A stretch of 64,000 bases of DNA from Dendrolimus kikuchii (taxonomy: Eukaryota > Arthropoda > Insecta > Lepidoptera > Lasiocampidae): NCBI GenBank assembly GCA_019925095.2, contig CM034414.1, positions 4,504,001 through 4,568,000 of the forward strand, read 5' to 3'. The notes under the pieces were generated by a model. The model saw only the letters and a program-made list of their open reading frames with translations, was not told the origin of the DNA and made no database searches. Made by a program: the position numbers and the translations under genes. Positions 53,536 to 64,000 of this stretch are shown piece after piece; within the stretch, counting starts at the first letter, position 1; the number at the start of each line of letters is the position of its first letter.

Positions 53536-54370
53536 CATATGTTACGGGCAATTTGATAAATCCGGTCACTATGAATAACGACCGGTCTGTATACATAATT
53601 TTTTATTTATTGCGAAGCTGGCGAACAGGAGTCTGCCTGCCCAGCTCATGCAAACTGGTTACCATCGCCTATAGACGTTTGCAACAACAGGGATGATTAT
53701 TATTTAAGCGGGAATTTTAAGCGTTGTTGCCAGGCTTTACACTTTTATAGATTACATATTATACTCTTCTCTTTCTGGCTATAGTAATGTGTATATATGT
53801 CTATCTCCCTCCCGACAACACCGTGGACGCGGAAACTGCAGCGGCGTCGGCACGGTTACTAGACTTTGTTACAAGCCTTCGTATTGTGAATTTCATGTGA
53901 ACATATTTAAAAAAAAAAACAAAAGGCCGGCCCAATGAACTATTCTACATATATATATGTGATTGTGTACGTGAAGTGCTAACGCATGTAATATGTTCTA
54001 CGTGTTATGTAAGTTATAAGTGAATACTTATATTGACATATTCAATGACATCATATATATTGACTGTTTGAATACACCACAACGGACGCTAGCAAAGTTG
54101 AACTGTTTGCTAAAAGTCAACTAGCGGTTATTATTCGGATGCTCGGAAACATTCTGGAAATTTGGGCATAAGGAGCGAAGACAACGCGTTGCCAGCCTTT
54201 AGGATGGGATGGGAAATGAAATAGAGGGATCATACATGAGGAACGGGATAGAGGGGATGGGATATGGGATTGGAATTGGGGAGGGGCTAAGGATAATTGG
54301 ATAAAAGGAGGGAGAACTGGTCAATCGCATCTCTCACTCATCGTAGGATTAGCATTCCTTCAACATAATT
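53536..54370. other. No gene; retroposon tail fragment
   Basis: A diverged antisense copy of the R1/R3 tail occupies about 53600-53690 (ATTTATTGCGAAGCTGG ... GGTTACCATCGCCTATAGAC). A block at 54200-54320 is unusually rich in GGGAT/GGGA motifs. No gene. Confidence 0.45.
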
Positions 54371-54645
54371 AAGTTTTTTTTAAATTTATGGCTTGGCAAC
54401 TAGGCCTTTAAGCCAGGCGCAGTTGTATTGTAGGCTACAATCCACACCATTCAACGGAGTTCTTGTGAAAACTCGAAAGGCCACATTTGACTATACAGTT
54501 CACATTTCTCACAAAAACACATAATTACTACTCAAAAACTATCAATATCCTACAATTATTGTTCATTTTAGAGTAATTTTACACATTTTTAGAAAATAAA
54601 ACTGCACGGCACAACGTCCCCTTTCAGTTACCGCCAAAAACTCCC
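54371..54645 (-). repeat. R4 retroposon, antisense
   Basis: On the minus strand it runs from GGAGTTTTTGGCGGTAACTG to TTGCCAAGCCATAAATTT. It matches the sense copy at 15655-15922 in lacking the CATAGGCTTAAGAAAATGAA segment, so the two belong to the same deleted subtype. Confidence 0.8.
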
Positions 54646-55464
54646 AACATAATTAAGATACTTGCGCTGCCACAGGTTAACAGGAGCGCAAATGTAAAGT
54701 CAAGAGAGCAAGCAGTCAATCAGTAATATTTATGAATCTTTTTGGTTAAAAATGATTAAATCTTTCAATGTTGGAAGAATACATCCATAGATAATACTAT
54801 ATATATAATATACATCTGTCAAAAATAATGTAAAAATCGAAAACAGTCAACGAAATTTTCCAAAAATTTTCAATTATTAAAAATTTTAAGTAGCAAAAAG
54901 AGAATTGTGTTATATAAAATATACATATAAATCTATTTATTACATGTGAGTATGTATATTTTTTGTTTTAGATCTGAAAAGTAGTAGAAACAAAATTGGT
55001 GTCTGTTATTGGGATTTTGAGATCGGATTACTTTTTCAAATAAATGTTTTTTGGGTGGTTAAAAAAAAACCACGAAGTTACGAACCTTAGCCTTTTAACC
55101 TATATTAAAAAAAATCGTATTTGTTTATAGTAAATAAATGCGCCCTATAACTATACCCCACTGTTTTTTATAGTTCGCAGGCCAAAAATATTAATATTAA
55201 CACATTTATTCTTCACATCTATGGATTCCTGCATTGACTGTAACTTGGTCGATTTTGGTTCTATTATTTTAATACATTCTTTCCTGTTGTCCCCAGGTTC
55301 AAATACTGAATACAAAAGCAAATTGAACAAAAAAGCTTTAACATAAAAACAATGGTAAAAAAGAAGGAATGAAGGAGAGTAAAGCTGTTTACGTCACGAA
55401 GAGAGATTTGAGTGACCAACAATATCAATTTTACAATAAGGCGATATGGTAATATGCTTTATCA
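54646..55464. other. No gene identified
   Basis: AT-rich, no exon-like segment. Low-complexity A and T runs only. Confidence 0.4.
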
Positions 55465-55590
55465 TTTTATTCCTGCGAAACTGTCAATCATCAAACTGGC
55501 AGATGGCTCATCTAATGAAAAGTCGTTACCCTCGCCTACAGACGTGTCTATAACTAGGAGCGGAGCCAACGCGTTAATAGCCTTTAGGAT
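55465..55590 (-). repeat. R3-like retroposon fragment, antisense
   Basis: GGCAGATGGCTCATCTAATG, AAAAGTCGTTACCCTCGCCT and AGGAGCGGAGCCAACGCGTT correspond in reverse to the tail and adjacent body of R3. Diverged copy. Confidence 0.5.
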
Positions 55591-56300
55591 ATGATTGAAT
55601 AGGGGGTGTTCACGGGCCCCAGGGGGGCCGCTGTTGGATACAGTTCCGTCCAGAAGAAGTACATGGGGACGCGTCCTCGGGGCCCCGAGCGACCACTGCC
55701 ATATCCCCTTTGTTGCGTGGCAGTTCTGTCCCACCTATCCACTCCTAATCCTTGATTCTAGTTCGATCCCTCCAAACCTCATCTATCCACTTACCCTTCC
55801 ATTGCAATGTCAGGAGGATCTCCGTTCTGCCGATGTCGTTTGAAGCGGACTCGAGTATCCTGCTCCGCTGACAGTCAAGGAGAGGGCGCATGGTTCTGTC
55901 CGCACAACCCAGGAAGAGTAAAGCCGATGCCGGCGACGGAGGGTCGTGTACGAAGATTTCCAGCCGCAGTAGGCTACGGCCTTGCAGGTGACCGGCGGGG
56001 AAACCAGATTCCTCGCACGTAAAGGTCGGACAGGAGAGATGCGCCCTGATCCGCGCGCCCTTTCTCACCTCGAGGTGAGACCGAGGTAGCTGAAGAGACC
56101 CAGCTCTCCGGTTAACAAAGGGTGGGGCCAGTCCATAAAGGGGCGGTCGTTGTTCGTCCGGGCTGGAGGCTGGACGTTCGAGAATCGGCCAGGGGTTTTA
56201 GTGGGTATCCCAAACCGGGGCGTGGCGGATCCCACACACGGGCTGCGACTTCTCCCCCTCGCGCGTCCTACGGTTCCCAATCGGATTTCCATTGGTAAAA
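55591..56300 (-). repeat. GC-rich block, probable LINE 3' region
   Basis: A 700-bp GC-rich island in AT-rich DNA. The minus strand has open but unlinked frames (55745-56068, 56065-56292) with Cys/Arg/Pro-rich translations such as F-L-G-C-A-D-R-T-M-R-P-L-L. This resembles the end of a non-LTR retrotransposon more than a host gene. Family not identified. Confidence 0.35.
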
Positions 56301-56661
56301 AAGGGGATGTGGGGTGTGTGGTGTGATGCGTTGAGTTTTAAGCGCAGTATTTTATTTGATTTTTCGGTCACTTTTCAGAAGACATGATCACGGAAGACAA
56401 AGATGTCAAGTGTCAATGAGTTATGTTACAATTATTCTCTAAAAATACCCCCGACTTGCTCATTTTTATTTTTGTTTATGGTTTCTATTTATTCTATGGG
56501 AGCGTTCTAATTTACCATCGCTTCACTACATGTTATAGCTTGAAGTGAAGAAGTGGCGCGGATAACAGTCCAATAATTTTAAATTAAAAAAATACCGCGC
56601 TCAAAACTATAATGACGTAGTTTTATTATATAACAAAACATGTTTTTTTTTACTTTTATAG

Positions 56662-56984
56662 TGTGAATCCAGTCCACCAAATACCATCCAGTGCTATAAG
56701 AAACTGTAGAGTGTACACGACAAAAACTGACTTCCAAAATGTGGGTTGCCAGTATGACAGTAAGAAAGAGAACTTCACAGGCAACTACGGCAATATTGCA
56801 ACGTCAAGACGACGTTTCGATTCAGGGTTGCCAAGGCACGGATATTTCCATGCGTCTAAAAGTTACACCGACATTGGTGTAGGTAGTATAAAAACGTTGC
56901 AAAGGCGGAAAGTTAGAAAGATTTATTTGCCGGAGACGGATGACAGAGGAGTTGGCAGTTCTGATTTGTCGTCCTTTATTAATC
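56662..56984 (+). CDS. Large orphan protein, first visible exon
   Basis: A 323-bp exon between acceptor TTTTATAG (ends 56661) and donor GTAAGT (56985). One base completes an upstream codon; then 107 codons begin V-N-P-V-H-Q-I-P and end S-S-F-I-N. The segment is basic and Gly/Tyr/Ser-containing (R-R-R-F-D-S-G-L-P-R-H-G-Y, then S-Y-T-D-I-G-V-G). It ends with one base of a split codon, which the exon at 58753 completes to Arg. Upstream exons must exist, but none is seen in the 400 bp to the left. No family recognised. Confidence 0.75.
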
Positions 56985-57479
56985 GTAAGTACACTTTAGT
57001 CTTTCCAAGCATTTATTTTACTTTTGACAGCTTGATGACAGTACAATTAGTACTAATGCGTTGCGGACTCGATTTCTTATAAAAATCGACTTCATTTATA
57101 AATAACTTTTAATTAATTTAACTTATTTATTTTGCTAAAAATACTGTCGTATAATAAATATACCCACATTTTAATGAACATATTTTACATATATTAAATA
57201 AGCCATTTTTGTAATAAAGTAAAAAAACAAATGTAATAAAGCAGATTTTTTTATTTTCAAATCGATTACTTTCGGTTTATTTACGTATAGTGTTGATCGT
57301 AGATGTCGATGGTTCAATAGTCTGTGCGTTACACGACTCACAGAACATCACTATCACGTCACCCACAGTAATAAAATAGGACAATATTGTGTCATTTGGG
57401 CTTTACTGTCGAGAAATGTGTAACTTGATAGACGTGCAAACGTCAAAAGTAAAATAAACCCTTGGAAACAGTATAGTCT

Positions 57480-57840
57480 ATATTTTCTTTCATCTTCTTC
57501 TAATTATTTGGAGCCGGCACAATGTCTGTTTTTCCATACTCCTCTATTCTGACATACGTCCTCTGTCACACCACAAATCATAATGCCATCCTTCACACAA
57601 TGCATTCATTTCTTTTTTGGTCTACATTTGTATATCGGTCTTCCACACGTGACTTTCACCCTTCCTCATTACATCCCCATACTAGCGTACGCTTATTCCT
57701 GAAAATTTTTCAAAATCACCCGATTCAATTCCTGACAAGAGTAATTGATTTTACAAATATCTAGTAATACCACTGTCGCTTTTTCATATGGTTTAGGATT
57801 TGACCCTGAAGGCCTACTTTTAATAATAATTTACCTTGTA
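57480..57840 (+). repeat. Dispersed repeat in the first intron
   Basis: It begins CATCTTCTTCTAATTATTTG and contains CCATACTCCTCTATTCTGAC and ATACGTCCTCTGTCACACC. The left part also occurs at 34655-34736, where the LTR interrupts it. The 80-codon frame over it is not a gene. Confidence 0.55.
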
Positions 57841-58290
57841 AAATCGTTAGTAGAAGTAGTACAACTTAAAGTAATAACGAGTCGTAACAAATCAAAATTA
57901 ATAAAAAAAATCAGCTAAGTGACTCCAGTGTGACTGGGAGGTGACAATTGTCGTCTTTTTTTGTCCTTTGGCTACGTCTAAGAAAGTATTTAATTAAAAA
58001 TATTGCATAATTCAAAAATTACTCTACTGGTATTGTTGAAACTAATTTTTATCAGAAACATTTTTGTTTTGTATTCAATCATATATATTTATTTAATTAT
58101 GGCATCCCCAATTAAAAGTTTTTATATTTAATAGAACTTCTATCATCTTGATTTTCTTTAATATTTTCTTCGTTTAAAATCAAAGGCGAGTGGGAAATAT
58201 AATTTCTATTCTTTCTTTATTTATAGAATCAAAAAAAGAAAAATGTTTGTTTCTAATAGCGACACACACAAGACCAATATTAAAAACAAT

Positions 58291-58530
58291 ATATCGAGGG
58301 CTTCATAACAAATGGGCGTATACGCAAAAATGCCATTTTTTTTTGTTTACTAAATTATATGAAATGTTACAATTTAGAAAGTCTTACCAGTATGCAAGTG
58401 TATCTAAATAGAAGGGTATTTCAAATTTCAGCCTTATACAATCAACTAGTTTTGCTTTATTCACAATTTTGTCCCTTGTGTAAAACTGCACTTTTGTCTG
58501 TTCGCCCATTTGTTACGAAGCCCTAGATAT
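58291..58530. mobile_element. Small inverted-repeat element in intron
   Basis: ATATCGAGGGCTTCATAACA (58291, extending to 58318) pairs with 58503-58530, 28 bp with two mismatches. The 240-bp unit is non-coding and lies in the intron between exons 56662-56984 and 58753-60778. Probably a MITE. Confidence 0.55.
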
Positions 58531-58752
58531 AAGATTCAAGTTAAATTGAAAATAACTGCACTGATCAATTTTATTAATTTACGAAAATTAATTCAACAGG
58601 CGCACTGTATTTGAAGTAAAAATAAATTTTCTGTCGTATAAGTACACAGAATTGATAATAACTCTTTGAGCTGCAAAATGTTTGTTAAATGTGGAAGTTT
58701 TATAAATTCACACCAGATAGCTAAATATATTTATTACTTAATTCCTTTCAAG

Positions 58753-60778
58753 GAATAACCAGGCCGTGGAGAGAAGATAGTTATTACGATCACAAAAAGA
58801 CATCTTCCAAATGCGTCGGAGGAGTCTTAGAAGATAAGATAAGGAGTGCTTTAAGTGAAAGGCTATCACCCATTGTCCATAAAAAATCTGGAACCACAAG
58901 CCCTGGTATACCGTTTAAAGAATACAAGAATGTAGAGATTGGTAGCAATACAATAGAAAAAACATTATTTACAACCACTACTCAAGTTGAAAATGAAATT
59001 ATATCCGAAGATCCTATTAAACGTAATAAAAAACAACCTAATTTCGAAACGAAAGATGTAAAACAATTTAAACCTAAAAACAAACTGTTTAAAACACCTG
59101 CAGACTGTACGGTTAAAACTGATGAGAGAGGTAAAAATAAAGATAAAAACTTAAAAGATTCTTGCAAAGTATTTAGTTCAGATTCTTTAGTTCAACGTGT
59201 TCATGACTTAGAAGTTCCCAGCGATAATAAACAAAGTGAAGAACTTATGGAGAATAAACTCGAAAGGGAGTACAAAAGGTTGTTTTCTATGAAAAGCAAA
59301 GAGAAGTCTAGCAGTGAAGAGCCTCCTTCCGATTTTAAAAAGGAATCCTCAATAAAACGTAGGTTTGATGCGTTGAGACGTGGCTTAACTAAGAAGGATA
59401 ATCAAAGGAGTAGAGTTATCGTAAACAAAGGATCAAGTCAAAAAAGCGTAACAAGTCGCAGAGATGTATCTATTAATTCCGACCCACCATCGCTTGAGGC
59501 GAGATCCTACTCTAATACTAAAGTCTACAGCCCCATACAATATTTTGAGCAAGCCCCAGCCGAAAGTTCAAAACCTGCACATGTAAAATCTTCACATCTA
59601 AAAAAAGATCTAAATAGTTCAGACTGGTCAAGATTAGAAGATGATAGTGAATGCCAAGGGGTAAAAGGTATGTTTAAATTCTGGGGAAAGAAATTTAACT
59701 TAGAAGAAGATTATTGTAAGAAGCGTGCGACACCGTTAAGTTCTTTTGAGTTGCCTAAAAAAGCTCAAGAACCCAAAAGTCGTAAGAATGAAGAAGATAA
59801 AAAAGATAGTAAGAAATACTTTTTCTTCAAAAAGAAACATAAAGACAAAGACAAAGCTGCTTTCAAACCAAAAAAAGGTGTAACAGCGGGACGTTGTGAA
59901 GTAAAAGATGGTTTAGTGATAAAAATGGGTGCTAGTAACTATCAATCGAAAGCAGAAGGTAAAGATTATGATGAAACATTCAGCAAAACTTGGGTGGATA
60001 AATATTTAACATCAGATGTTGATTCCAGAAAAAGTGTAAGAGTGCGTTGGAATAATAAAACTTACGCGACTAGCAGTAGCACAGTATTTGAGCTAATGGA
60101 TTATTTTTACAGAGAAAATGGTGTAGTTTTCAAATCAAGAAGCGATATAATAACACCAGAATCATCATTTTACAAATCATATACGCAACAAATAAATTTT
60201 GTTCAGCAGGAAATTGAAACTTGGATGATACCCAAAATGATAATGGACAATAAAAATATAACAAACCTTTTATGTAAAGAAGAAAAAAACAAAGAAATAA
60301 GGATATCAGAACAGAATTGGCTGATTGATAAATCAAAAGCCTTTGCACATAAATTTGAAGTTGTATTACATTCTGAGAATGTAATTAAAGTAAATAATGA
60401 TAACAGTGCAGCCTACCTTAGAATAGATATACCAAATGGATTCTTTGTTGATTCCAGTAGTGGAGAAGATGGGAAAACGCATTCCAGTGACGAACAAGTA
60501 TATAAAATAGTTGAGTATGAAACAGAATCGGATTTGAAAAAACAAAAAGAAGTTGGATTAGAGACAGAAAATTACGACGAAAATGATTTTTGTTTTGTAG
60601 TAAGTGTTAAAGACAGCCAGAATTTGCAATCTAAAATTTTAGAAACCGTAATAAAAAGTCCTCCAAAGCATAGAGACGCGGTGATACAAGGCAGTGATGT
60701 GTATATACCCAAACGATGTGATGTTATCGGAGTCGGAATTATTACTCAGAGAGAATTAAGCAATGCTTGGAAACCGAT
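58753..60778 (+). CDS. Large orphan protein, second visible exon
   Basis: A 2,026-bp exon after CCTTTCAAG (ends 58752) and before GTAAGT (60779). Two bases complete the split Arg codon, 674 codons follow without a stop, and two bases (AT) are left for the next exon. The frame that starts at an internal ATG (59247) is just part of this exon. Composition: very rich in Lys, Ser, Glu and Asp. There are basic clusters such as F-F-F-K-K-K-H-K-D-K-D-K (about 59820-59856) and a short ordered-looking region with V-R-V-R-W-N-N-K-T-Y (60038-60067) followed by F-E-L-M-D-Y-F-Y. No enzyme motif, signal peptide or membrane segment is seen. Function unknown. Confidence 0.8.
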
Positions 60779-60927
60779 GTAAGTAATTGTCAATTATTAA
60801 ATAGCCTACAATGTGTTGTCAAAACTAATAACGTGGTAGATTCAAAATTATGGGAACACTTATTTGAATTGAATTTCGATTTTCTTTCTTTTTTATTATA
60901 AATAATATGACATTATTTAATTTTTAG

Positions 60928-63900
60928 TTTAAAAATCCAAGACGGGCCCGACACTTCTGACGATGAATCAGATCCTGTTATGGAACCCAAAATTAAGAAA
61001 TGCGAGTTCGCTGAAAGTTACCTTCAAGACTACTATCGCCACTGGATTCCGTTGGGGATAGATTTCTTCAATTGGTGTATCAGCGACTCTCATCTGAAAG
61101 GTAGTAATGAAAATTCGAAGACTAGCTTTAATAACCAAGGAGATGGTTCTAAATCTTGTCCAAATATTTACGATGATTTTCAAACTTCTACGTCAAATGA
61201 ACCTTGTATACCATGTGGTCCATGTCACCCTCTTCCATCTATGAGTGAAGATAAAATAAATAGGCAAGAAACTAAAGCAAAATCGGGTTTTTTCAAAAAA
61301 AGAAAAAAAGATAAAGCAAAAGATGATGACTTGAACAGAGTTCTTCACAAAGACTCATTAGAGGTTTTCAAGAAGAGAAAAATTTACGCTTGTAGTAATA
61401 AATCTAAATGGGGTGTAGGATTTGAGTATCCAGAACATGGGGCTATTTCGGTGCCTAGTATGCAAGACAAAGAAGCTCAAGATACATTGACAGATTGCTC
61501 ACCGCTCAAGAAATCGTGTTGTAAAACACCTCCAGCACCATCAGCGAGGTCTAAGTCCTGTAAAAAACATGTATCGTTGCCTGATTGTGATACAATGAAT
61601 GAAGCTTTAGCTAAACAGTTAGCCAGAAAACATGAAGGGATATTGACTTTCAAAGGAGCGGCTGGTTGCAATACGTGCAAGAAAGACAGTAATGCAAAGC
61701 GGGCATCAGTTACTTCAACTGTATCTGGAAGAAAAGGACCTGATTGTATAAATGATTGCAAAAATGAAAAACATCCGCCTTGTGAAGACTTACCAGAACG
61801 TTGTTCTCCTACTAAAATATTGTTACGAAAAAGATCGCCGTCAAACTTCGACACCTCTAAATGTTGTATATCACCGTCGGAATCTCAACAATCCCTTGAG
61901 CGACAAGTAAAACGACAAAGCCTTACGCGTAGTGTTCCTGTATCACCTAAAGCTCAACAAAGTCCCAGAGTAAAGTCTCCGCGTCCACCGATATCACCCA
62001 GAATGCCACCTTGCCTTACCCCAAAAATTCCACATACGTCCGGTAAACCATGCTCGAACAAAAATTCACAGCACAGCCAAACTTGTCCGGATAAGTTAAT
62101 AATAAAAATAATATCTTCTAACGGCGAATCTCGTAGACCACCAACAAACTCTAAACCTTCGCCGATCTGTCCACATTTTCCACCATGTATCAAAACACAA
62201 TCCACGCAAAAATCTCCTACAGGTTCGGAGTCTTTATTGCCGGAACCTCCGAGACAAAAGGCTGCAACAGTTCCAAATACGCCTAAGAAAAAGAAGAAAA
62301 TACCTGAACCGAAAAAGTGTTTCACTGAACCTTGTAGTAAAATACCTTCTCCTAAGGAATCGGATAAATTCCCGTGGCCCGTAAAAAATCAGGAAGAGCC
62401 TGATGATAAATTAAAATCCCCTAATCAGTGTCACAAAAAATGTGATTTGCTACCACCTCTTCCTCCACTTATTACGCCTAAAGATGACAAAGAAAAAGAC
62501 TGTAAACCAGAGTGTGCTAACAGGCAGAAGGCTGAGCCTCCCGATGTTGCTCAAAACCTCGTAGAGTCTAAACCAACATCGCAGCCTAACATAAATTCAA
62601 GTAAAGGAAGAATTACAGGCCTATATTTAAAAATGAAACCTGCTAAGAAAAAAACATGCTCTGAAGAATGTATAGCTTGGAAAGCGCCTAAGGAACTTAT
62701 TGGGGATCCAAACATCATTCGATTAAACTCCGATGAAGAGATTACATTAAAAATGAAAGGAAATTCACCAACTACGGAAGAAATTAGAGAAAATCAAAAT
62801 ATTAAGGTAAAAGACGACGATGGAAATACATTGTATGAAAGAATAGATTATAAAAACGACTGTTCTAAACCAAGCTGTGCTATTTTAGGAGATATGTATA
62901 AAGCCTCAATCAACAGAGTATCAACGCCAATAAATATAAACAATATTGCTTGTGGAGTAAATAAAGATGATTTTGAACAAAAAAGTGAAGCAAGTGTGTT
63001 TAATCTAATAGAAATACAGTTCAAACTTAAAGTTACAAAAGGTGACAGAACTACAGAAGTTAATATCGGAAATGAAGAAGTTAATGATAGCGACGAACCT
63101 GATAAAAATAGTCAAATTTATTTAGCAGCACATAATTTATACGATAGTAACGATGATAACCACAAATCGCATCAAAATAATTCTAAGAATGACGTTAGCA
63201 TACGTATTCTAATTAAAAATTACAAACCCAAAGTAGGGCGAGATTACAAAGAGTATAATGAAGATTTTTCTGAAAATATTGCAAGTAAATTCCAAACAGT
63301 TTCTACAGCATATAGTGATGAATCTCCTGGACATGTCGCTGAAAATACATTCTCAATACATAGAACTACTGTTGACTTGACAGCATCTACGGATAAAACT
63401 AAAATAAATGTTACAAATAGCAACGAGTACTTAAGTCCAAAGCTCACTGACGCTGAACCTATAAATCTATTAAAATCGTCGCAGAGCATTTGTCACCAAT
63501 ACCAGGAAAAAGACAAAACTGACAATGACAACGACGAGAATACCTCTGACATAAGTTTGGAGAAAAAATCTATCAGAGTAGAGCTTAGAAAAGAAATAGA
63601 TAGATTGGTAGATGAAAATATAGATTACGACGAATTCATTGAAAGCAATAACAGTATAGAATATATTAGAAAACCAAGAACTAGGAAAGAGAAAAAGGAA
63701 ATGCTGAAAAAAGTATTTGAAATAGCCAACGAAAGTGACGCAAAGACCAAAGAAAACAAAAAAGAACTTCAAGATATGTTAAAATTTGTTTTAACTTCAG
63801 ATAGCAGTGCTAACGAAGCGATGGTAATAACTAGCAACGAATTGGCTACAGACATGACTTATGCGTCTTTAAAACCAAAAATCCTTAGAAATACGGATAG

Positions 63901-64000
63901 TATGAATAATTATTACCATATAGAAAGTCCTATGGCGTCGTATAATAGTAAAGTAAGGATGTATCCAACGGAAGAAAACAGTGATAGCCTTAAAAGTGAA
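60928..64000 (+). CDS. Large orphan protein, third visible exon, runs off window
   Basis: The acceptor TAATTTTTAG ends at 60927. The first base joins AT of the previous exon to give Ile, then 1,024 codons stay open to the last base of the window. The intron before it is only 149 bp. Domains by composition: an opening with aromatic residues (Y-L-Q-D-Y-Y-R-H-W-I-P-L-G); a basic cluster (G-F-F-K-K-R-K-K-D-K-A-K) echoing the cluster in the previous exon; a Cys/Pro/Lys-rich region about 61200-62900 with P-C-I-P-C-G-P-C-H-P, C-P-H-F-P-P-C and C-S-E-E-C; and an acidic, Asn/Lys-rich remainder. Together the three exons encode at least 1,807 residues. Cys-Pro-Lys-rich giants of this look occur among insect sperm-tail proteins, but that is a guess from composition only. 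Confidence 0.8.

Noticed and set aside
55745..56292. Two minus-strand frames in a GC-rich island
   Set aside because: Composition-driven frames in a probable retrotransposon fragment; not linked to each other by plausible splicing.
61477..62325. Minus-strand frames of 123-125 codons opposite the orphan gene
   Set aside because: They are shadows of the continuous plus-strand exon at 60928-64000.

Overview
The window is AT-rich eukaryotic DNA with introns, canonical GT-AG splice sites and a very high load of transposable elements. It is most likely from an insect, and the retroposon families and the baculovirus-F-like retroviral env make a lepidopteran (moth or butterfly) the best guess. That assignment is an inference from repeat style, not a database result. 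I see no rRNA, no convincing free-standing tRNA gene, no CRISPR array and nothing bacterial.

Layout. From 1 to 25.3 kb there is no supportable gene. The DNA is filled with 5'-truncated retroposons (called R1, R3, R4 here), RTE-like LINE tails, and several non-autonomous DNA elements: a hAT-like MITE at 9506-10018, an inverted-repeat element at 12322-12987, and a 1-kb foldback element at 16214-17232. From 25.4 to 34.6 kb lie three plus-strand exons of a C2H2 zinc-finger gene (25398-25518, 33046-33179, 34150-34645). Their splice phases match, and the second finger is split by an intron. Its 7.5-kb intron holds more retroposons and a 160-bp tandem triplication.

From 38.2 to 46.4 kb sits a gypsy/Ty3-type endogenous retrovirus with intact gag, pol and env. 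It has a tRNA-Leu-like primer-binding site, a U UUU UUA -1 frameshift site between gag and pol, all catalytic motifs, a furin-like site and fusion-peptide-like segment in Env, a polypurine tract and a 3' LTR. A second, base-identical 237-bp LTR segment lies at 34737-34973, but it is 3.2 kb from the primer-binding site. Unrelated DNA with a dead mariner-type transposase lies between them, so the 5' end is structurally abnormal.

From 46.4 to 56.6 kb are more repeats and one minus-strand Cys-rich protein gene (51071-52129). From 56.6 kb to the right edge are three consecutive phase-compatible exons of a large Lys/Ser/Glu- and Cys/Pro-rich protein of at least 1,807 residues that I do not recognise; it continues past both known ends.

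Most observations of interest are the retrovirus (expression strategy and anomalous 5' end), the large orphan gene, and relations among the retroposon families: a shared 3' tail on different bodies, and tandem insertions at one duplicated target.
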